Source: an uncultured Lachnospiraceae bacterium
GTDB taxonomy: Bacteria > Bacillota > Clostridia > Lachnospirales > Lachnospiraceae
DNA: 64,000 nucleotides
NCBI GenBank assembly: GCA_910589075.1
Contig: CAJUSK010000036.1
Coordinates: 23,595-87,594 of the forward strand
Direction: 5' to 3'
Below the pieces are notes generated by a model. It searched no databases. It was not told the origin of the DNA and saw nothing but the letters and a program-made list of their open reading frames with translations. Numbering within the stretch: position 1 is the first letter of the stretch; the number at the start of each line of letters is the position of its first letter. This document shows, piece after piece, positions 7,715-16,878 of this stretch. A program made the translations under genes and the position numbers.

Positions 7715-9571
7715 ATGAACGGATTGCTGAAATTTATTACATGCGGAAGTGTTGACGACGGCAAGTCCACTCTCCTGGGGCACATGTTGTATGACGCAAA
7801 ACTCTTGTTTGCAGATCAGGAACAGGCGCTGGCGCTTGATGGCAAAATAGGAAGTGGGGGGGGTGAAATCGACTACTCTCTTCTGCTGGACGGACTGATG
7901 GCGGAGCGTGAGCAGGGGATTACCATTGACGTGGCTTACCGGTATTTCACCACGGAGAAACGGAGTTTTATTGCAGCCGATACGCCGGGGCATGAGGAAT
8001 ACACCAGGAATATGGCTGTTGGCGCTTCTTTTGCAGATCTTGCGATCATTCTTGTGGATGCATCCAAAGGGATCTTACTGCAGACCAGACGTCATGCACG
8101 GATATGTGCGCTGATGGGTATACGCCATTTTGTTTTTGCAGTGAATAAGATGGATCTGGTGCATTATGCACAGAGTGTATTTGTCTCAATTCAAAAGGAG
8201 ATACGAAAACTGGCTGCTGCTCTGGAGATTCACCTTGCAAACGTCAAAGTGATACCCGTCTCGGCAACAAAAGGGGATAATATAACGTTCAAATCCTTCA
8301 ATATGGTTTGGTATCAGGAGGAAACCCTGCTTTCCTTCCTTGAATGTGTGGATGTGGAAGAGACAGGCGGGGAAAGCGGATTTGTGATGCCCGTACAGCG
8401 GGTGTGCAGGCCGGATTATACCTTTCGGGGATTTGCGGGGCAGATTGAAAGCGGTACGATTACGGCAGGTGATGAGATTACCGTATTGCCCAGTCGTGAA
8501 AAGGCCGTTGTGAAACGGATTTATGTAACGGACCGGGAGAACTGCAAAGCATATGAAGGCCAGGCGGTCACCATACAGCTTGACAGGGAAATTGATATAT
8601 CAAGAGGATGCGTATTGACAAGAGATACGAATTTGTCCGTGACAGGTATGTTCAATGCTTCTCTTCTGTGGATGGATGACGAAAGGCTGGTGGAGGGAAA
8701 AAGTTTTCTGATGAAGGTGGGAACCCAGAAGGTACCCGCTACGGTCATGGGCATCAAATATAAGACAGACATCAATACGGGGGAACACGTCCCTGCAAAA
8801 AATATTTATAAGAATGAGCTGGCGGTGTGTGATATAGCGCTGGGCAGAGATGTTGTATTTGATAAATTCGCTTTACATAAAGGTCTGGGCTGTTTTATAC
8901 TCATTGACCGGGTTACGGACATGACTTCTGCCTGTGGCGTAATCGAGCATTCACTCAGAAGAGCCGAAAATATCGTATGGCAGAACCTGGATATCACACG
9001 GGAAATCCGGGCGGGCAAGATGGGACAGAAGCCGCTGACCGTATGGTTTACAGGGCTTTCCGGTTCCGGCAAGTCCACCCTTGCCAATGAACTTGAGAAA
9101 GTGTTGAGCGCCCAGGGCAGGTATACGATGATTCTGGATGGCGATAATGTCCGTATGGGACTCAATAAAAACCTTGGGTTTGAAGAGAAGGACCGGATTG
9201 AAAACATCCGCCGTGTGGCCGAAGCGGCCAGGCTGATGAATGATGCCGGACTGATTGTCCTGGCTTCCTTTATTTCTCCATATGAAAGTGACCGGTTAAG
9301 TGCCCGCAAAATTATCGGAGATTCCGATTTTGTGGAAATCTATGTGAGCACACCGCTGGAAGCATGCGAAAAGCGGGATGTGAAGGGATTATACAAAAAA
9401 GCCCGTAACGGAACCATTCCGGATTTTACAGGGATCACGAGTCCCTATGAAATTCCAGAGAACCCTGATGTAATCATTGATACCAGCAAATATTCTCTTG
9501 ATGAGTCGGTTGAACTGATTCTGAATAAGATTGCATGTCGTATGGTGCAGGAGGCTGATTTTGGTAAATAA
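7715..9571 (+). CDS. cysNC: Bifunctional sulfate adenylyltransferase subunit 1 / APS kinase
   Basis: The 618-residue fusion joins a CysN GTPase to a CysC APS kinase. The GTPase has G1 GSVDDGKST at residues 11-19, G3 DTPGHEEY, and G4 NKMD, followed by EF-Tu-like beta domains. The kinase starts near residue 440 with P-loop GLSGSGKST, then DGDNVRMGLN and the FISPY segment typical of APS kinases. With CysD it turns sulfate into PAPS, the donor for sulfotransferases. This is the NodQ/CysNC arrangement. The ATG follows the cysD stop with no gap. The presence of a kinase but no APS or PAPS reductase next to it argues for sulfation of a product, by inference. Confidence 0.95.
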   Translation: MNGLLKFITCGSVDDGKSTLLGHMLYDAKLLFADQEQALALDGKIGSGGGEIDYSLLLDGLMAEREQGITIDVAYRYFTTEKRSFIAADTPGHEEYTRNMAVGASFADLAIILVDASKGILLQTRRHARICALMGIRHFVFAVNKMDLVHYAQSVFVSIQKEIRKLAAALEIHLANVKVIPVSATKGDNITFKSFNMVWYQEETLLSFLECVDVEETGGESGFVMPVQRVCRPDYTFRGFAGQIESGTITAGDEITVLPSREKAVVKRIYVTDRENCKAYEGQAVTIQLDREIDISRGCVLTRDTNLSVTGMFNASLLWMDDERLVEGKSFLMKVGTQKVPATVMGIKYKTDINTGEHVPAKNIYKNELAVCDIALGRDVVFDKFALHKGLGCFILIDRVTDMTSACGVIEHSLRRAENIVWQNLDITREIRAGKMGQKPLTVWFTGLSGSGKSTLANELEKVLSAQGRYTMILDGDNVRMGLNKNLGFEEKDRIENIRRVAEAARLMNDAGLIVLASFISPYESDRLSARKIIGDSDFVEIYVSTPLEACEKRDVKGLYKKARNGTIPDFTGITSPYEIPENPDVIIDTSKYSLDESVELILNKIACRMVQEADFGK

Positions 9572-11009
9572 CAGGATATGGAAAGCCTGCGCCTCTATGT
9601 TGAAAATCGGCTGTATCGGGTTCGGAGGAGGGAACGCATTAATACCGGTCATACAAAAAACGGTTGTGGAAGAAGAGAAATTGCTGACGCAGGAAGCGTA
9701 TGAAGAAGATATTTTAATTGCCAGTATTACCCCCGGAGCACTTCCGGTGGAACTGGCAGGGGGATTGGGAAAACGGCTGGCAGGGCGCAAGGGAATGCTG
9801 CTGGCGGCAGGATGTATGGCATTGCCGGGCGCTTTCGTCACGGTACTTCTCACCTCCTTACTGAATGGCATACCGGATGTATTTTATGCAGATGTGGCTT
9901 TTATTACGGTTGGGGTGATGGCATATATAGCAAGGCTTCTGATGCAGTATGTGAATGGGGCGGTCAGACCCATATCTGAGAGCGGCGGAAAAAGCAGATT
10001 GCTGCAGTGTATCATGACAGCGGGTGTATTCGTCCTCACATGTGGTAACAATTTCTATAAGCTATTGAAACTTGAGAGAACGCCCTTCTTTGGCCTTTCT
10101 GCCATACATATTTTTATAATGGTATTTTTTGTCCTGTTTTTTACCAAAGGGCAAACCGGCCGGATAAAGAGTACGGTATCTGCTCTATTGTGTATTCTCT
10201 ACATCCTCTGTACAGGGAAGAATGCGCTGTTTCAAAATCCGGCGGTGCTTCCTGTTGTGGAAGGCTGTATGCTATGCCTTGGTTTCCATGGATGTATCAC
10301 AGGGGTACGAGGCGCAGGGAATACAACCGCTTTTTCCAAAAGAGAACTGATCAAAGATCTTGTTATGGTAGTGGCAGGTATTTTGGCTGCATGTATGGTT
10401 TCCGCAGTGATATGCAGGGAGGGATTTGCTCTTGTGGGAAGGAGTTTCCTGTCATCCATTCTGTCCTTTGGCGGTGGAGATGCGTTTCTGACAGTGGCAG
10501 ATGGAATGTTTGTACAGTCCGGGATGATTGGAGAGCATGAATTTTATAGTCAGCTCGTACCGATTGTAAATATACTTCCGGGTTCGATTCTGTGTAAAAC
10601 ACTGAGCGGTATTGGATACCTGACGGGGCTGAATGCCACGGGAAGTATACTTGGTGGATATGTGGCTGCAATGGCAGGCTTTATTTGCAGCGTTGCAGCC
10701 AGTTGCGGAGTGTTTGCCGTTATGGGGGATTTTTATTTTGCATTCAGGGATTTTGGGGTATTCCCTGTGATCAGGATGTGGATCCGGCCGGTTGTATCAG
10801 GACTCATGCTGACGGTCATATTGTCGCTTATGCAACAGTGTGTAAAGTATGGTACAAGCCTGGGATGTGGGTATGGCCTGCTGTGTGTACTGGCGGTTGT
10901 ATATTGTATCAATATTTTCATGGAAAAAAAGAATCTGAGAATGGGAATCAGAATGCTTGTATCCGTTTTATGCGCCTGTGTTTTCGGCTGGGTGATGGTG
11001 AATTTATAA
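9561..11009 (+). CDS. CHR-family (chromate/sulfate-type) anion transporter
   Basis: The 482-residue membrane protein has two CHR halves. The N-terminal half carries CIGFGGGNALIPVI near residue 20 and ITPGALPVELAGG; the C-terminal half repeats the theme with LSFGGGDAFLTVADGMF and LVPIVNILPG. Many hydrophobic stretches support roughly ten or more membrane spans. The start is taken as TTG 9561 with GCAGGAGG 7 bases before it; it overlaps cysNC by 11 bases. CHR proteins are known for chromate efflux, but chromate mimics sulfate and some family members have been linked to sulfate. Coupling to sulfate-activating genes makes sulfate import for PAPS formation the better inference here. Confidence 0.88.
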   Translation: MVNNRIWKACASMLKIGCIGFGGGNALIPVIQKTVVEEEKLLTQEAYEEDILIASITPGALPVELAGGLGKRLAGRKGMLLAAGCMALPGAFVTVLLTSLLNGIPDVFYADVAFITVGVMAYIARLLMQYVNGAVRPISESGGKSRLLQCIMTAGVFVLTCGNNFYKLLKLERTPFFGLSAIHIFIMVFFVLFFTKGQTGRIKSTVSALLCILYILCTGKNALFQNPAVLPVVEGCMLCLGFHGCITGVRGAGNTTAFSKRELIKDLVMVVAGILAACMVSAVICREGFALVGRSFLSSILSFGGGDAFLTVADGMFVQSGMIGEHEFYSQLVPIVNILPGSILCKTLSGIGYLTGLNATGSILGGYVAAMAGFICSVAASCGVFAVMGDFYFAFRDFGVFPVIRMWIRPVVSGLMLTVILSLMQQCVKYGTSLGCGYGLLCVLAVVYCINIFMEKKNLRMGIRMLVSVLCACVFGWVMVNL

Positions 11010-11131
11010 TATACAATACGGTTTTCGGGAAGATGGACAGAAAGGAAATGATCTGTAACAGAGGGCAGAGTTTGCAGGAACAAACTGTAGGTGGAAACTG
11101 TTCGGCGCTGAAACAGTATCGGGGAATTGAT

Positions 11132-12274
11132 ATGAACACAGAAAAACTGAGAAACTTTTATAAGGGCAAAAAAGTGCTGATCACCGGAAATACCGGATTT
11201 AAAGGAACCTGGATGACACAGGTTCTTCTGGACTGGGGCGCACGGGTCGTGGGATATTCATTCGGGCCGCCAACAGAGCCTTCCTTATTTGCAATGGCGG
11301 GACTTACAGAACAAATGACAGATTACCGGGGGGATATCCGTGATAAGGATGCTCTCCTTGCCGTATTTGAAAAAGAAAATCCTGAGATTGCAATCCATAT
11401 GGCTGCCCAGCCCATTGTCAGAGAATCCTATAACAATCCTGCCGGCACCTATGAAACCAATGTTATGGGAACCGTTCATTTTCTGGATGGGGTGAGAATG
11501 TGCCCTTCTGTAAAATCGGTGGTGAATGTCACCACCGATAAAGTTTACATGAATCAGGAATGGCAATGGGGATACAGGGAAAATGAACCGCTGAACGGTT
11601 ATGACCCATATTCCAACTCAAAATCCTGTTCCGAGCTTGTCACAAGCTGTTTCATACAATCCTTCTTTTCGGGCCGGGACATTGGGGTATCCACCTGCAG
11701 GGCAGGGAATGTAATCGGCGGCGGTGATTTTGCCAACGACAGAGTGATTCCGGACTGTATACGTGCGGTGGAAGCCGGGGTGGAGATGACAGTCAGAAAT
11801 CCTGATTCCACAAGACCCTATCAGCATGTCCTGGAACCCATTGCAGCCTATTTGCTCATTGCCATGGAACAATATGAAACCCCCGGTCTTGCCGGGAACT
11901 ATAATGTAGGGCCACAGGAGTCAGACTGTTGGAGGACAGGTGATCTGGTATCCTTATTTTGCACCGTATGGAACAGGCAGATTGCAGGCACGAAGCTGCA
12001 CCGGGCTTCCTGGCGAAAGCAGAATGACGGCGGGCCTCATGAAGCAAACTTTCTGAAACTTGACTGTTCAAAATTGAAAACCACATTTGGATGGAAACCC
12101 AGGTGGAATGTGGAAACTGCCATGGATAAGATTGTGGAATGGAGCAGAGTATATTTGGAAAAAGGTGATGTGAAAGCGCGGATGGCTGAGCAGGTGAGAG
12201 AATTTTTTGGTTTGGATGGAAGCTGCAACAGAAAACCGGATGCCCTGCCAGGAAAAGAAATAAGAACGAATTGA
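11132..12274 (+). CDS. rfbG: CDP-glucose 4,6-dehydratase
   Basis: RfbG converts CDP-glucose to CDP-4-keto-6-deoxyglucose, the entry to CDP-linked dideoxy and branched sugars. The 380-residue product has TGNTGFKGTW near residues 17-26 for NAD, a TTDKVYMN active-site loop, and Tyr-x3-Lys in YSNSK. ATG 11132 is chosen because homologues start just before the GKKVLITG segment and GGGGA lies 6 bases upstream. The frame is open further upstream, including ATG 11033, so a longer form cannot be excluded. A 122-base gap separates it from the CHR gene. No rfbF (CDP-glucose synthesis) is in the window; it may lie to the left of the edge. Confidence 0.92.
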   Translation: MNTEKLRNFYKGKKVLITGNTGFKGTWMTQVLLDWGARVVGYSFGPPTEPSLFAMAGLTEQMTDYRGDIRDKDALLAVFEKENPEIAIHMAAQPIVRESYNNPAGTYETNVMGTVHFLDGVRMCPSVKSVVNVTTDKVYMNQEWQWGYRENEPLNGYDPYSNSKSCSELVTSCFIQSFFSGRDIGVSTCRAGNVIGGGDFANDRVIPDCIRAVEAGVEMTVRNPDSTRPYQHVLEPIAAYLLIAMEQYETPGLAGNYNVGPQESDCWRTGDLVSLFCTVWNRQIAGTKLHRASWRKQNDGGPHEANFLKLDCSKLKTTFGWKPRWNVETAMDKIVEWSRVYLEKGDVKARMAEQVREFFGLDGSCNRKPDALPGKEIRTN

Positions 12275-12335
12275 AGATGAACAGGCTTCTGAAACGGTTG
12301 CAGATAACAGAGGTGTTTGCGTACGATGAAAAACG

Positions 12336-12380
12336 CCGGCAGCCGGCCATTTTAGTGATGGCCGGCTGCCGGTGAATTTT
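12336..12380. terminator. Bidirectional intrinsic terminator between rfbG and chemoreceptor gene
   Basis: A perfect 15-bp stem (CCGGCAGCCGGCCAT at 12336-12350 with its complement at 12358-12372) has a 7-base loop. It is followed by ATTTT on the + side and preceded by AAAA, so it can stop transcription from both convergent genes. Confidence 0.85.
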
Positions 12381-12386
12381 ATGCTT

Positions 12387-12420
12387 GACAATAGAAAGTC
12401 TGCAAAGCGTGCTTTCTATA
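12387..12420. repeat. CAATAG-type hairpin repeat, copy A
   Basis: Stem ATAGAAAG (12391-12398) pairs with CTTTCTAT (12412-12419) around TCTGCAAAGCGTG. It is a member of the dispersed intergenic repeat family also found at 20171, 36758, 45186, 53371, 54144 and 55685. Confidence 0.8.
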
Positions 12421-12422
12421 TA

Positions 12423-14447
12423 TTAAATTTTAAACTGGCTGATCAATTCATTCAATGTCTGTGCCTGGCCGGTCAGTTCGCTGGAAACGGCGGCACTTCT
12501 TTCGGCAGCAGTGGAGTTTGCCTGTATCACTTTGGAGACTTCCTTGATTCTGTTTTCCACAGAAGCAATCATATCCGACTGCTGGACGCTGGCAAGAGAG
12601 ATCTCATCCATAAGCGCTTTGATGGACTGAATGCATTCGTTGATGACCTGCATTGCCGAAATAACGGCATTGGTGGATTCTGTGCCTGTTTTTATGTCAC
12701 GAATCGAGCGTCCGATCAGCTCGCCCGTATTGCTGGCTGCCTCAGCCGATCTGGCTGCCAGGCTTCTGACCTCGTCTGATACGACGGAAAAGCCTTTTCC
12801 GGCAGCACCGGCATGCTTGGCTTCCACAGCGGCGTTCAGGGCGAGGATACTGGTCTGAAAGGCGATATCCTCAATGGTTTTAATAATACTGCCGATCTGG
12901 GTGGACGATCTGTCTATATTTTGGGTGGCTGTCATCAGCTGTTCCATTTTTGTATCGGCTTCGGCCGCATACCCTGTGGCTTTATCCACCAGATCGCTGG
13001 CGTTGCCGCAGCGAATTGTGCTGTTCTGGATCTGGGCAGTGATGTCTGTAATATTGGATACAAGCCCGTCGATGGATACTTTCTGTTGTGCGGTCCCCTG
13101 GGACAGTGCCTGGGCGCCGGATGAAACCTGGTTTGCGCTGCTGTTCACCTGACTGGCAATCCGGGTAATATCACGCATGACACGCATAAGATGGCTGCGG
13201 ATACTGTTCAGGCTTTCAGACAACACTTTGAAATCGCCGATATAATAGGCCTGGTTTTTGGTGACATCCACAGAGATATTGCCGTCGGCCATCTCTCCCA
13301 GGATGCGGCCAATATCGTCGATTGTCTTTCGCAGACAGTCGCATACATGGTGGATGGTCTGTGCGATCATACCGATTTCATCGGTTCGGCCATAGAAGGA
13401 TTCCAGTTCCCGGTCTGTGGTAAGCTCCAGTCTGCCCAGACGGCGGATGGCACGTTCCATCACCATCAGTTCCCGGCTTTCGCGGTGCAGAATCAGCAGC
13501 GTGACGAGGATAATCATGACTGTCACAACGGCACATAAAATGCCGGTTGTATTGCGCACGGTTTCCACTTCGCCATACACTTCATCCACACTGTCCCGGA
13601 CCATAAAGACCCAGTTCCGGTCTTTCAGGTATTTGTATACAACCAGTTGATCCACGCCATGCTCATCCCGGTACGAGTAAGTACCTGCCTGTGTGCTGCC
13701 ATCGGCTTTGATTTTGCGGATGATTTCCAGATAGCCTTTGTCCGTAGTCTGGGTGTTGATCAGCGATTCATCCGAATGGTACAGATACATCTCGTCTTCT
13801 ACGTTCAGAAATACATAATCGCAGTTAGGCAGTCCCTGAATATCCAGATTTAACAATACATCCATTAAACTGTTGGCATAAACGCCGGCTCCCACAAAAC
13901 CGATACATTCCTGCGCTTCATAAATGGGATAATACATGGAGAGAATCATACTTCCTGTTCCGGGAGACTTCATGATTCCCAGGTTGGTGAGCTGTGGCCG
14001 GGCCAGAATGGTATTGCGGAATTCTTCTAACGAGTCGCCGGACCGGGTGGTCATGCCGATGGCGCCTTCGGAGGTATGGGTCAGGATATAGGTGTCAGGC
14101 GTGCCGATGTACAATCCTTCAAAAATACCTTTTACAGCGGCAAAATCTTCCGTGTATTGCTGTCCTTCCCTGAGCAGGGCGGGATCCTGGGGGTTGGCAA
14201 GCAGGTCATGCACCTCGTTGCCCAGTGCAAAAGCAGTCATATATTCTTCAGCGGAGGTTACGTAGTCGTTGATGATAGAAGCCCTGGATTCCACGGCGTC
14301 AATCATTTGATTGGTAATATTGCTTTCCACCATGGAAGAAATACGTCTGGATACGATGAACCAGAGCAGCAGCATACCTGTACAGGTGATGACTGTGGTA
14401 ATGATGCCAATGCGTGTGGCAAGTTTTCGATTTGTAAAAAAATTCAT
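12423..14447 (-). CDS. Methyl-accepting chemotaxis protein (Cache-type sensor)
   Basis: The 674-residue chemoreceptor starts at ATG complement 14447, with GAGGGG six bases before it. An upstream in-frame ATG at 14486 lacks a good binding site. The order is: a first membrane span near residues 10-32; an extracellular double-Cache-like sensor of about 250 residues; a second span near 280-300 (ILCAVVTVMIILVTLLIL); a HAMP region; and a signalling domain with the hairpin tip DIAFQTSILALNAAVEAKHAG. It would bind a small ligand outside the cell and control CheA. It is convergent with rfbG. A sigma-D-like promoter may precede it, which would place it in a motility regulon. Confidence 0.93.
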   Translation of the reverse strand: MNFFTNRKLATRIGIITTVITCTGMLLLWFIVSRRISSMVESNITNQMIDAVESRASIINDYVTSAEEYMTAFALGNEVHDLLANPQDPALLREGQQYTEDFAAVKGIFEGLYIGTPDTYILTHTSEGAIGMTTRSGDSLEEFRNTILARPQLTNLGIMKSPGTGSMILSMYYPIYEAQECIGFVGAGVYANSLMDVLLNLDIQGLPNCDYVFLNVEDEMYLYHSDESLINTQTTDKGYLEIIRKIKADGSTQAGTYSYRDEHGVDQLVVYKYLKDRNWVFMVRDSVDEVYGEVETVRNTTGILCAVVTVMIILVTLLILHRESRELMVMERAIRRLGRLELTTDRELESFYGRTDEIGMIAQTIHHVCDCLRKTIDDIGRILGEMADGNISVDVTKNQAYYIGDFKVLSESLNSIRSHLMRVMRDITRIASQVNSSANQVSSGAQALSQGTAQQKVSIDGLVSNITDITAQIQNSTIRCGNASDLVDKATGYAAEADTKMEQLMTATQNIDRSSTQIGSIIKTIEDIAFQTSILALNAAVEAKHAGAAGKGFSVVSDEVRSLAARSAEAASNTGELIGRSIRDIKTGTESTNAVISAMQVINECIQSIKALMDEISLASVQQSDMIASVENRIKEVSKVIQANSTAAERSAAVSSELTGQAQTLNELISQFKI

Positions 14448-14587
14448 AAGACACCCCTCAGATAAAATTAAAACAAGATTTGACAATGAATTATGTTCAG
14501 GAAATATCCTGATTTTAGCGGAAATATTTTAACATAATGAGCACTGTTTTTCAAGTTTGAAATATGCCTGAAATGACAGCATCGGCT

Positions 14588-14617
14588 TTGACTTTATACA
14601 GGTGTCAGGCGTATAAT
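14588..14617 (+). promoter_or_regulatory. Sigma-A-type promoter for the 14672 gene
   Basis: TTGACT at 14588-14593 and TATAAT at 14612-14617 are separated by 18 bases. The predicted transcript starts about 50 bases before the ATG. Confidence 0.7.
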
Positions 14618-14671
14618 AAAGACAGCGTTACACAATCATTTCATATTCAGAAAAAAGAGGAGAGGACTGAC

Positions 14672-15559
14672 ATGTTTCATTTATTTGGGGAAGATGCCCG
14701 GGATCGTGTAAGTGAATGCCAAAAGAAAAAGGATTGGGCCGGTCTGGCCAAAGCGTATTATGATATGGGGGTGGCAGCCATGGATCAAAAGGATCTGAAC
14801 AGGGCTGTTTTATGGCTGCACCGGGCGGATACGATTTATAGTGCAGACGATGCTGTGTATGACAAAGTGGGGGAAGCGCTTGTGGACGACTGTTCGGATC
14901 GCATCGGTGAACTGGAGGATGCTCCATTACTGTATAATCAGGTTCCCATGGAAGTGGAGGAGTCAGCAGAGGAGTTAAGCGATCTCGCAGTCCGGGTATG
15001 GGGGCTTCTGGCCATTGCACGTCTGGTCCATCTGGGAGAGCGCCTTGGCAGGCTTCCCGGATGCGAAGTTCTTGGCAGACTGGGATGGGCCGTGGATGTT
15101 ATGTTGCAGTCTTTTCAGCAGCCTGTCTCACAGGAAGACTGCGGCCGGTTGCTGGATATCTGTAATGCGCTGTATGAGCTGGGCGATTCGGAATGCTTTT
15201 ATGCCGGCGGTGAGATTGAGGTGGCCGGCGGTGCACCCTTTGAGGTATTTGATCTGAACGGGATGATGGGTGTGTACCTGGAGCTGAATTGTTACCTGGA
15301 TAACCATTTGCGGTTCCTGGGGGCGATTGGCCAGGAAGAAGACATGCTTGCTGCAGAGAGAGGTATGATCGGCTGTACACTGCTGCCGGATTATTATGTC
15401 CGTACCGGCTCGGACAGACCGGAGGAGGTTCCCCGGGTAAGAGCCGAACTGGCCCGTATCTGGGACGATTATAATTTTATCTGTTCTAATATCACATGGG
15501 AGCAGGTGGCACAGAAAGTGAATGCATATAAGGCTCTGGACATTCTTGCGCTGCAGTGA
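14672..15559 (+). CDS. Hypothetical protein, helical repeat-like
   Basis: The 295-residue product is not recognised. ATG 14672 has AGAGGAGAGG seven bases upstream; an earlier in-frame ATG at 14564 would lie before the promoter and is rejected. The first 80 residues (DWAGLAKAYYDMGVAAMDQ, then LNRAVLWLHRADTIYSADD) look like two TPR-like helix pairs. The rest is acidic, with helices and no signal peptide or membrane span, so it is probably cytoplasmic. It is a single-gene unit with its own promoter and terminator, between a chemoreceptor and fructosamine kinase. Confidence 0.8.
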   Translation: MFHLFGEDARDRVSECQKKKDWAGLAKAYYDMGVAAMDQKDLNRAVLWLHRADTIYSADDAVYDKVGEALVDDCSDRIGELEDAPLLYNQVPMEVEESAEELSDLAVRVWGLLAIARLVHLGERLGRLPGCEVLGRLGWAVDVMLQSFQQPVSQEDCGRLLDICNALYELGDSECFYAGGEIEVAGGAPFEVFDLNGMMGVYLELNCYLDNHLRFLGAIGQEEDMLAAERGMIGCTLLPDYYVRTGSDRPEEVPRVRAELARIWDDYNFICSNITWEQVAQKVNAYKALDILALQ

Positions 15560-15591
15560 GTGCGTCGGAAAACAGGGCGGAGGGATACAGG

Positions 15592-15624
15592 CACGGCTGG
15601 ATTTTCTGATTCAGCCGTGTTTTC
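15592..15624 (+). terminator. Intrinsic terminator after the 14672 gene
   Basis: CACGGCTG (15592-15599) pairs with CAGCCGTG (15612-15619) and is followed by TTTTCC. Confidence 0.75.
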
Positions 15625-15695
15625 CGTTAGGATAACAGGGAGAGCATCGGAAAGGCAGAGGGAAACAGAACGGGAAAGGAGCGGATGTATACAAT

Positions 15696-16604
15696 ATGGA
15701 GACAATGGCATATTTCACATCCATGGACAGCGCGCTGGTGTCGCTGTTTGGAAACGGAATACAGATCCGGTCAAGAAGGCGGATAAGCGGCGGGGACGTG
15801 AACGCTGCGTTTGAACTGACGCTCACAGGCGGGAAAAAGATTTTTATGAAGGCCAACGCAAAGAACAAGGAGGCATTTTTTACTGCGGAGGCCGCCGGAC
15901 TGGCTGCCATTGCGCAGACCGGCACAATCGGCACGCCCCACATTCTCTGCTGTGGCACCGAAGGAGGAGAAGACGGGTATGCATTTCTTTTGATGGAACT
16001 GCTGGCGGGAAACAGCCCCGCTCCCCGCTGCTGGGAGACTTTCGGGTATGAACTGGCCGCCCTGCACCGGGCGCCGGCGGCGGAGTTTGTTCCTGGCGGG
16101 ATATTTGGATTCGTCCGGGACAATTATATAGGGGCGCGGGAACAGAAAAATACACCTGCCGGGAACTGGCGGGTATTCTTCCGGGACTGCCGCCTTGCAC
16201 CCCAGCTCAGGGATGGGGCAAGGTATTTTGATACAACCATGCAGAGCAAGGCATTTTGTCTGTTGGAACATGTGGAGGAACTGCTTTTGGAACCGGCGTA
16301 TCCTTCTCTGTTGCATGGGGATTTGTGGTCAGGCAATGTCATCACCGGGAAGGATGGGCGGGTCTGGCTGATTGACCCTGCGGTGTATGTGGGACATGCC
16401 GAAGCGGATCTTGCCATGACAGAACTGTTCGGCGGTTTTCCGCCGGAATTTTATGCAGCCTATAAAGAAGCGGCGCCACTGGCTCCGGGATATGAACACC
16501 GCCGGGATCTGTATAACCTGTATCATCTGCTGAACCACCTGAATCTGTTCGGCAGCGCATATTATCCGGCTGTACGGAGAATTGTGGAGAGATATGTTCC
16601 GTGA
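15696..16604 (+). CDS. Fructosamine kinase family protein
   Basis: The 302-residue protein matches the fructosamine-3-kinase fold, related to aminoglycoside phosphotransferases. It has ISGGDVNAAF near residue 30 (ATP loop), a lysine in IFMKAN, the catalytic loop LLHGDLWSGN near residue 206, and the metal-binding LIDPAVY. The family phosphorylates sugar-amine adducts (fructosamine or ribulosamine on proteins or amino acids), aiding deglycation. ATG 15696 is some 14 bases from AAAGGAG, so a start at Met4 (ATG 15705) is possible. It may be co-transcribed with the small reading frame at 16601. Confidence 0.9.
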   Translation: METMAYFTSMDSALVSLFGNGIQIRSRRRISGGDVNAAFELTLTGGKKIFMKANAKNKEAFFTAEAAGLAAIAQTGTIGTPHILCCGTEGGEDGYAFLLMELLAGNSPAPRCWETFGYELAALHRAPAAEFVPGGIFGFVRDNYIGAREQKNTPAGNWRVFFRDCRLAPQLRDGARYFDTTMQSKAFCLLEHVEELLLEPAYPSLLHGDLWSGNVITGKDGRVWLIDPAVYVGHAEADLAMTELFGGFPPEFYAAYKEAAPLAPGYEHRRDLYNLYHLLNHLNLFGSAYYPAVRRIVERYVP

Positions 16605-16873
16605 CGCGAAAAAGCGGGTGGGCTTCTGCTTCGGCCACAGGTGCCATGGTATTGACAGAGCCGCAGGGCGTCAATTTTCTGTCGGGACTGCTTTGGGACT
16701 GGCGGGTTGGCGGCAAATCCGGTACAATAAAAAAGTATATGCTGACGGCCGGAGTGTCTCGGTTTATTACGGGAACGGAGGAAGAACAGGAGGCAACGGT
16801 GGAGCATGTGGTGAGACTGTGTGGCGTTATGGCAGATTGTGACCGGATCATGAAACTGATTTTCACCGACTGA
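16601..16873 (+). CDS. Possible small protein overlapping fructosamine kinase stop
   Basis: A 90-codon frame starts at a GTG that overlaps the preceding stop (GTGA) and ends five bases before the convergent XRE gene. The C-terminal half (GTEEEQEATVEHVVRLCG) reads like real helical protein. The first 30 residues are of odd composition and there is no clear binding site. No family is recognised. It could be a genuine coupled small gene or decayed coding sequence. Confidence 0.35.
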   Translation: MTRKSGWASASATGAMVLTEPQGVNFLSGLLWDWRVGGKSGTIKKYMLTAGVSRFITGTEEEQEATVEHVVRLCGVMADCDRIMKLIFTD

Positions 16874-16878
16874 TCCGG

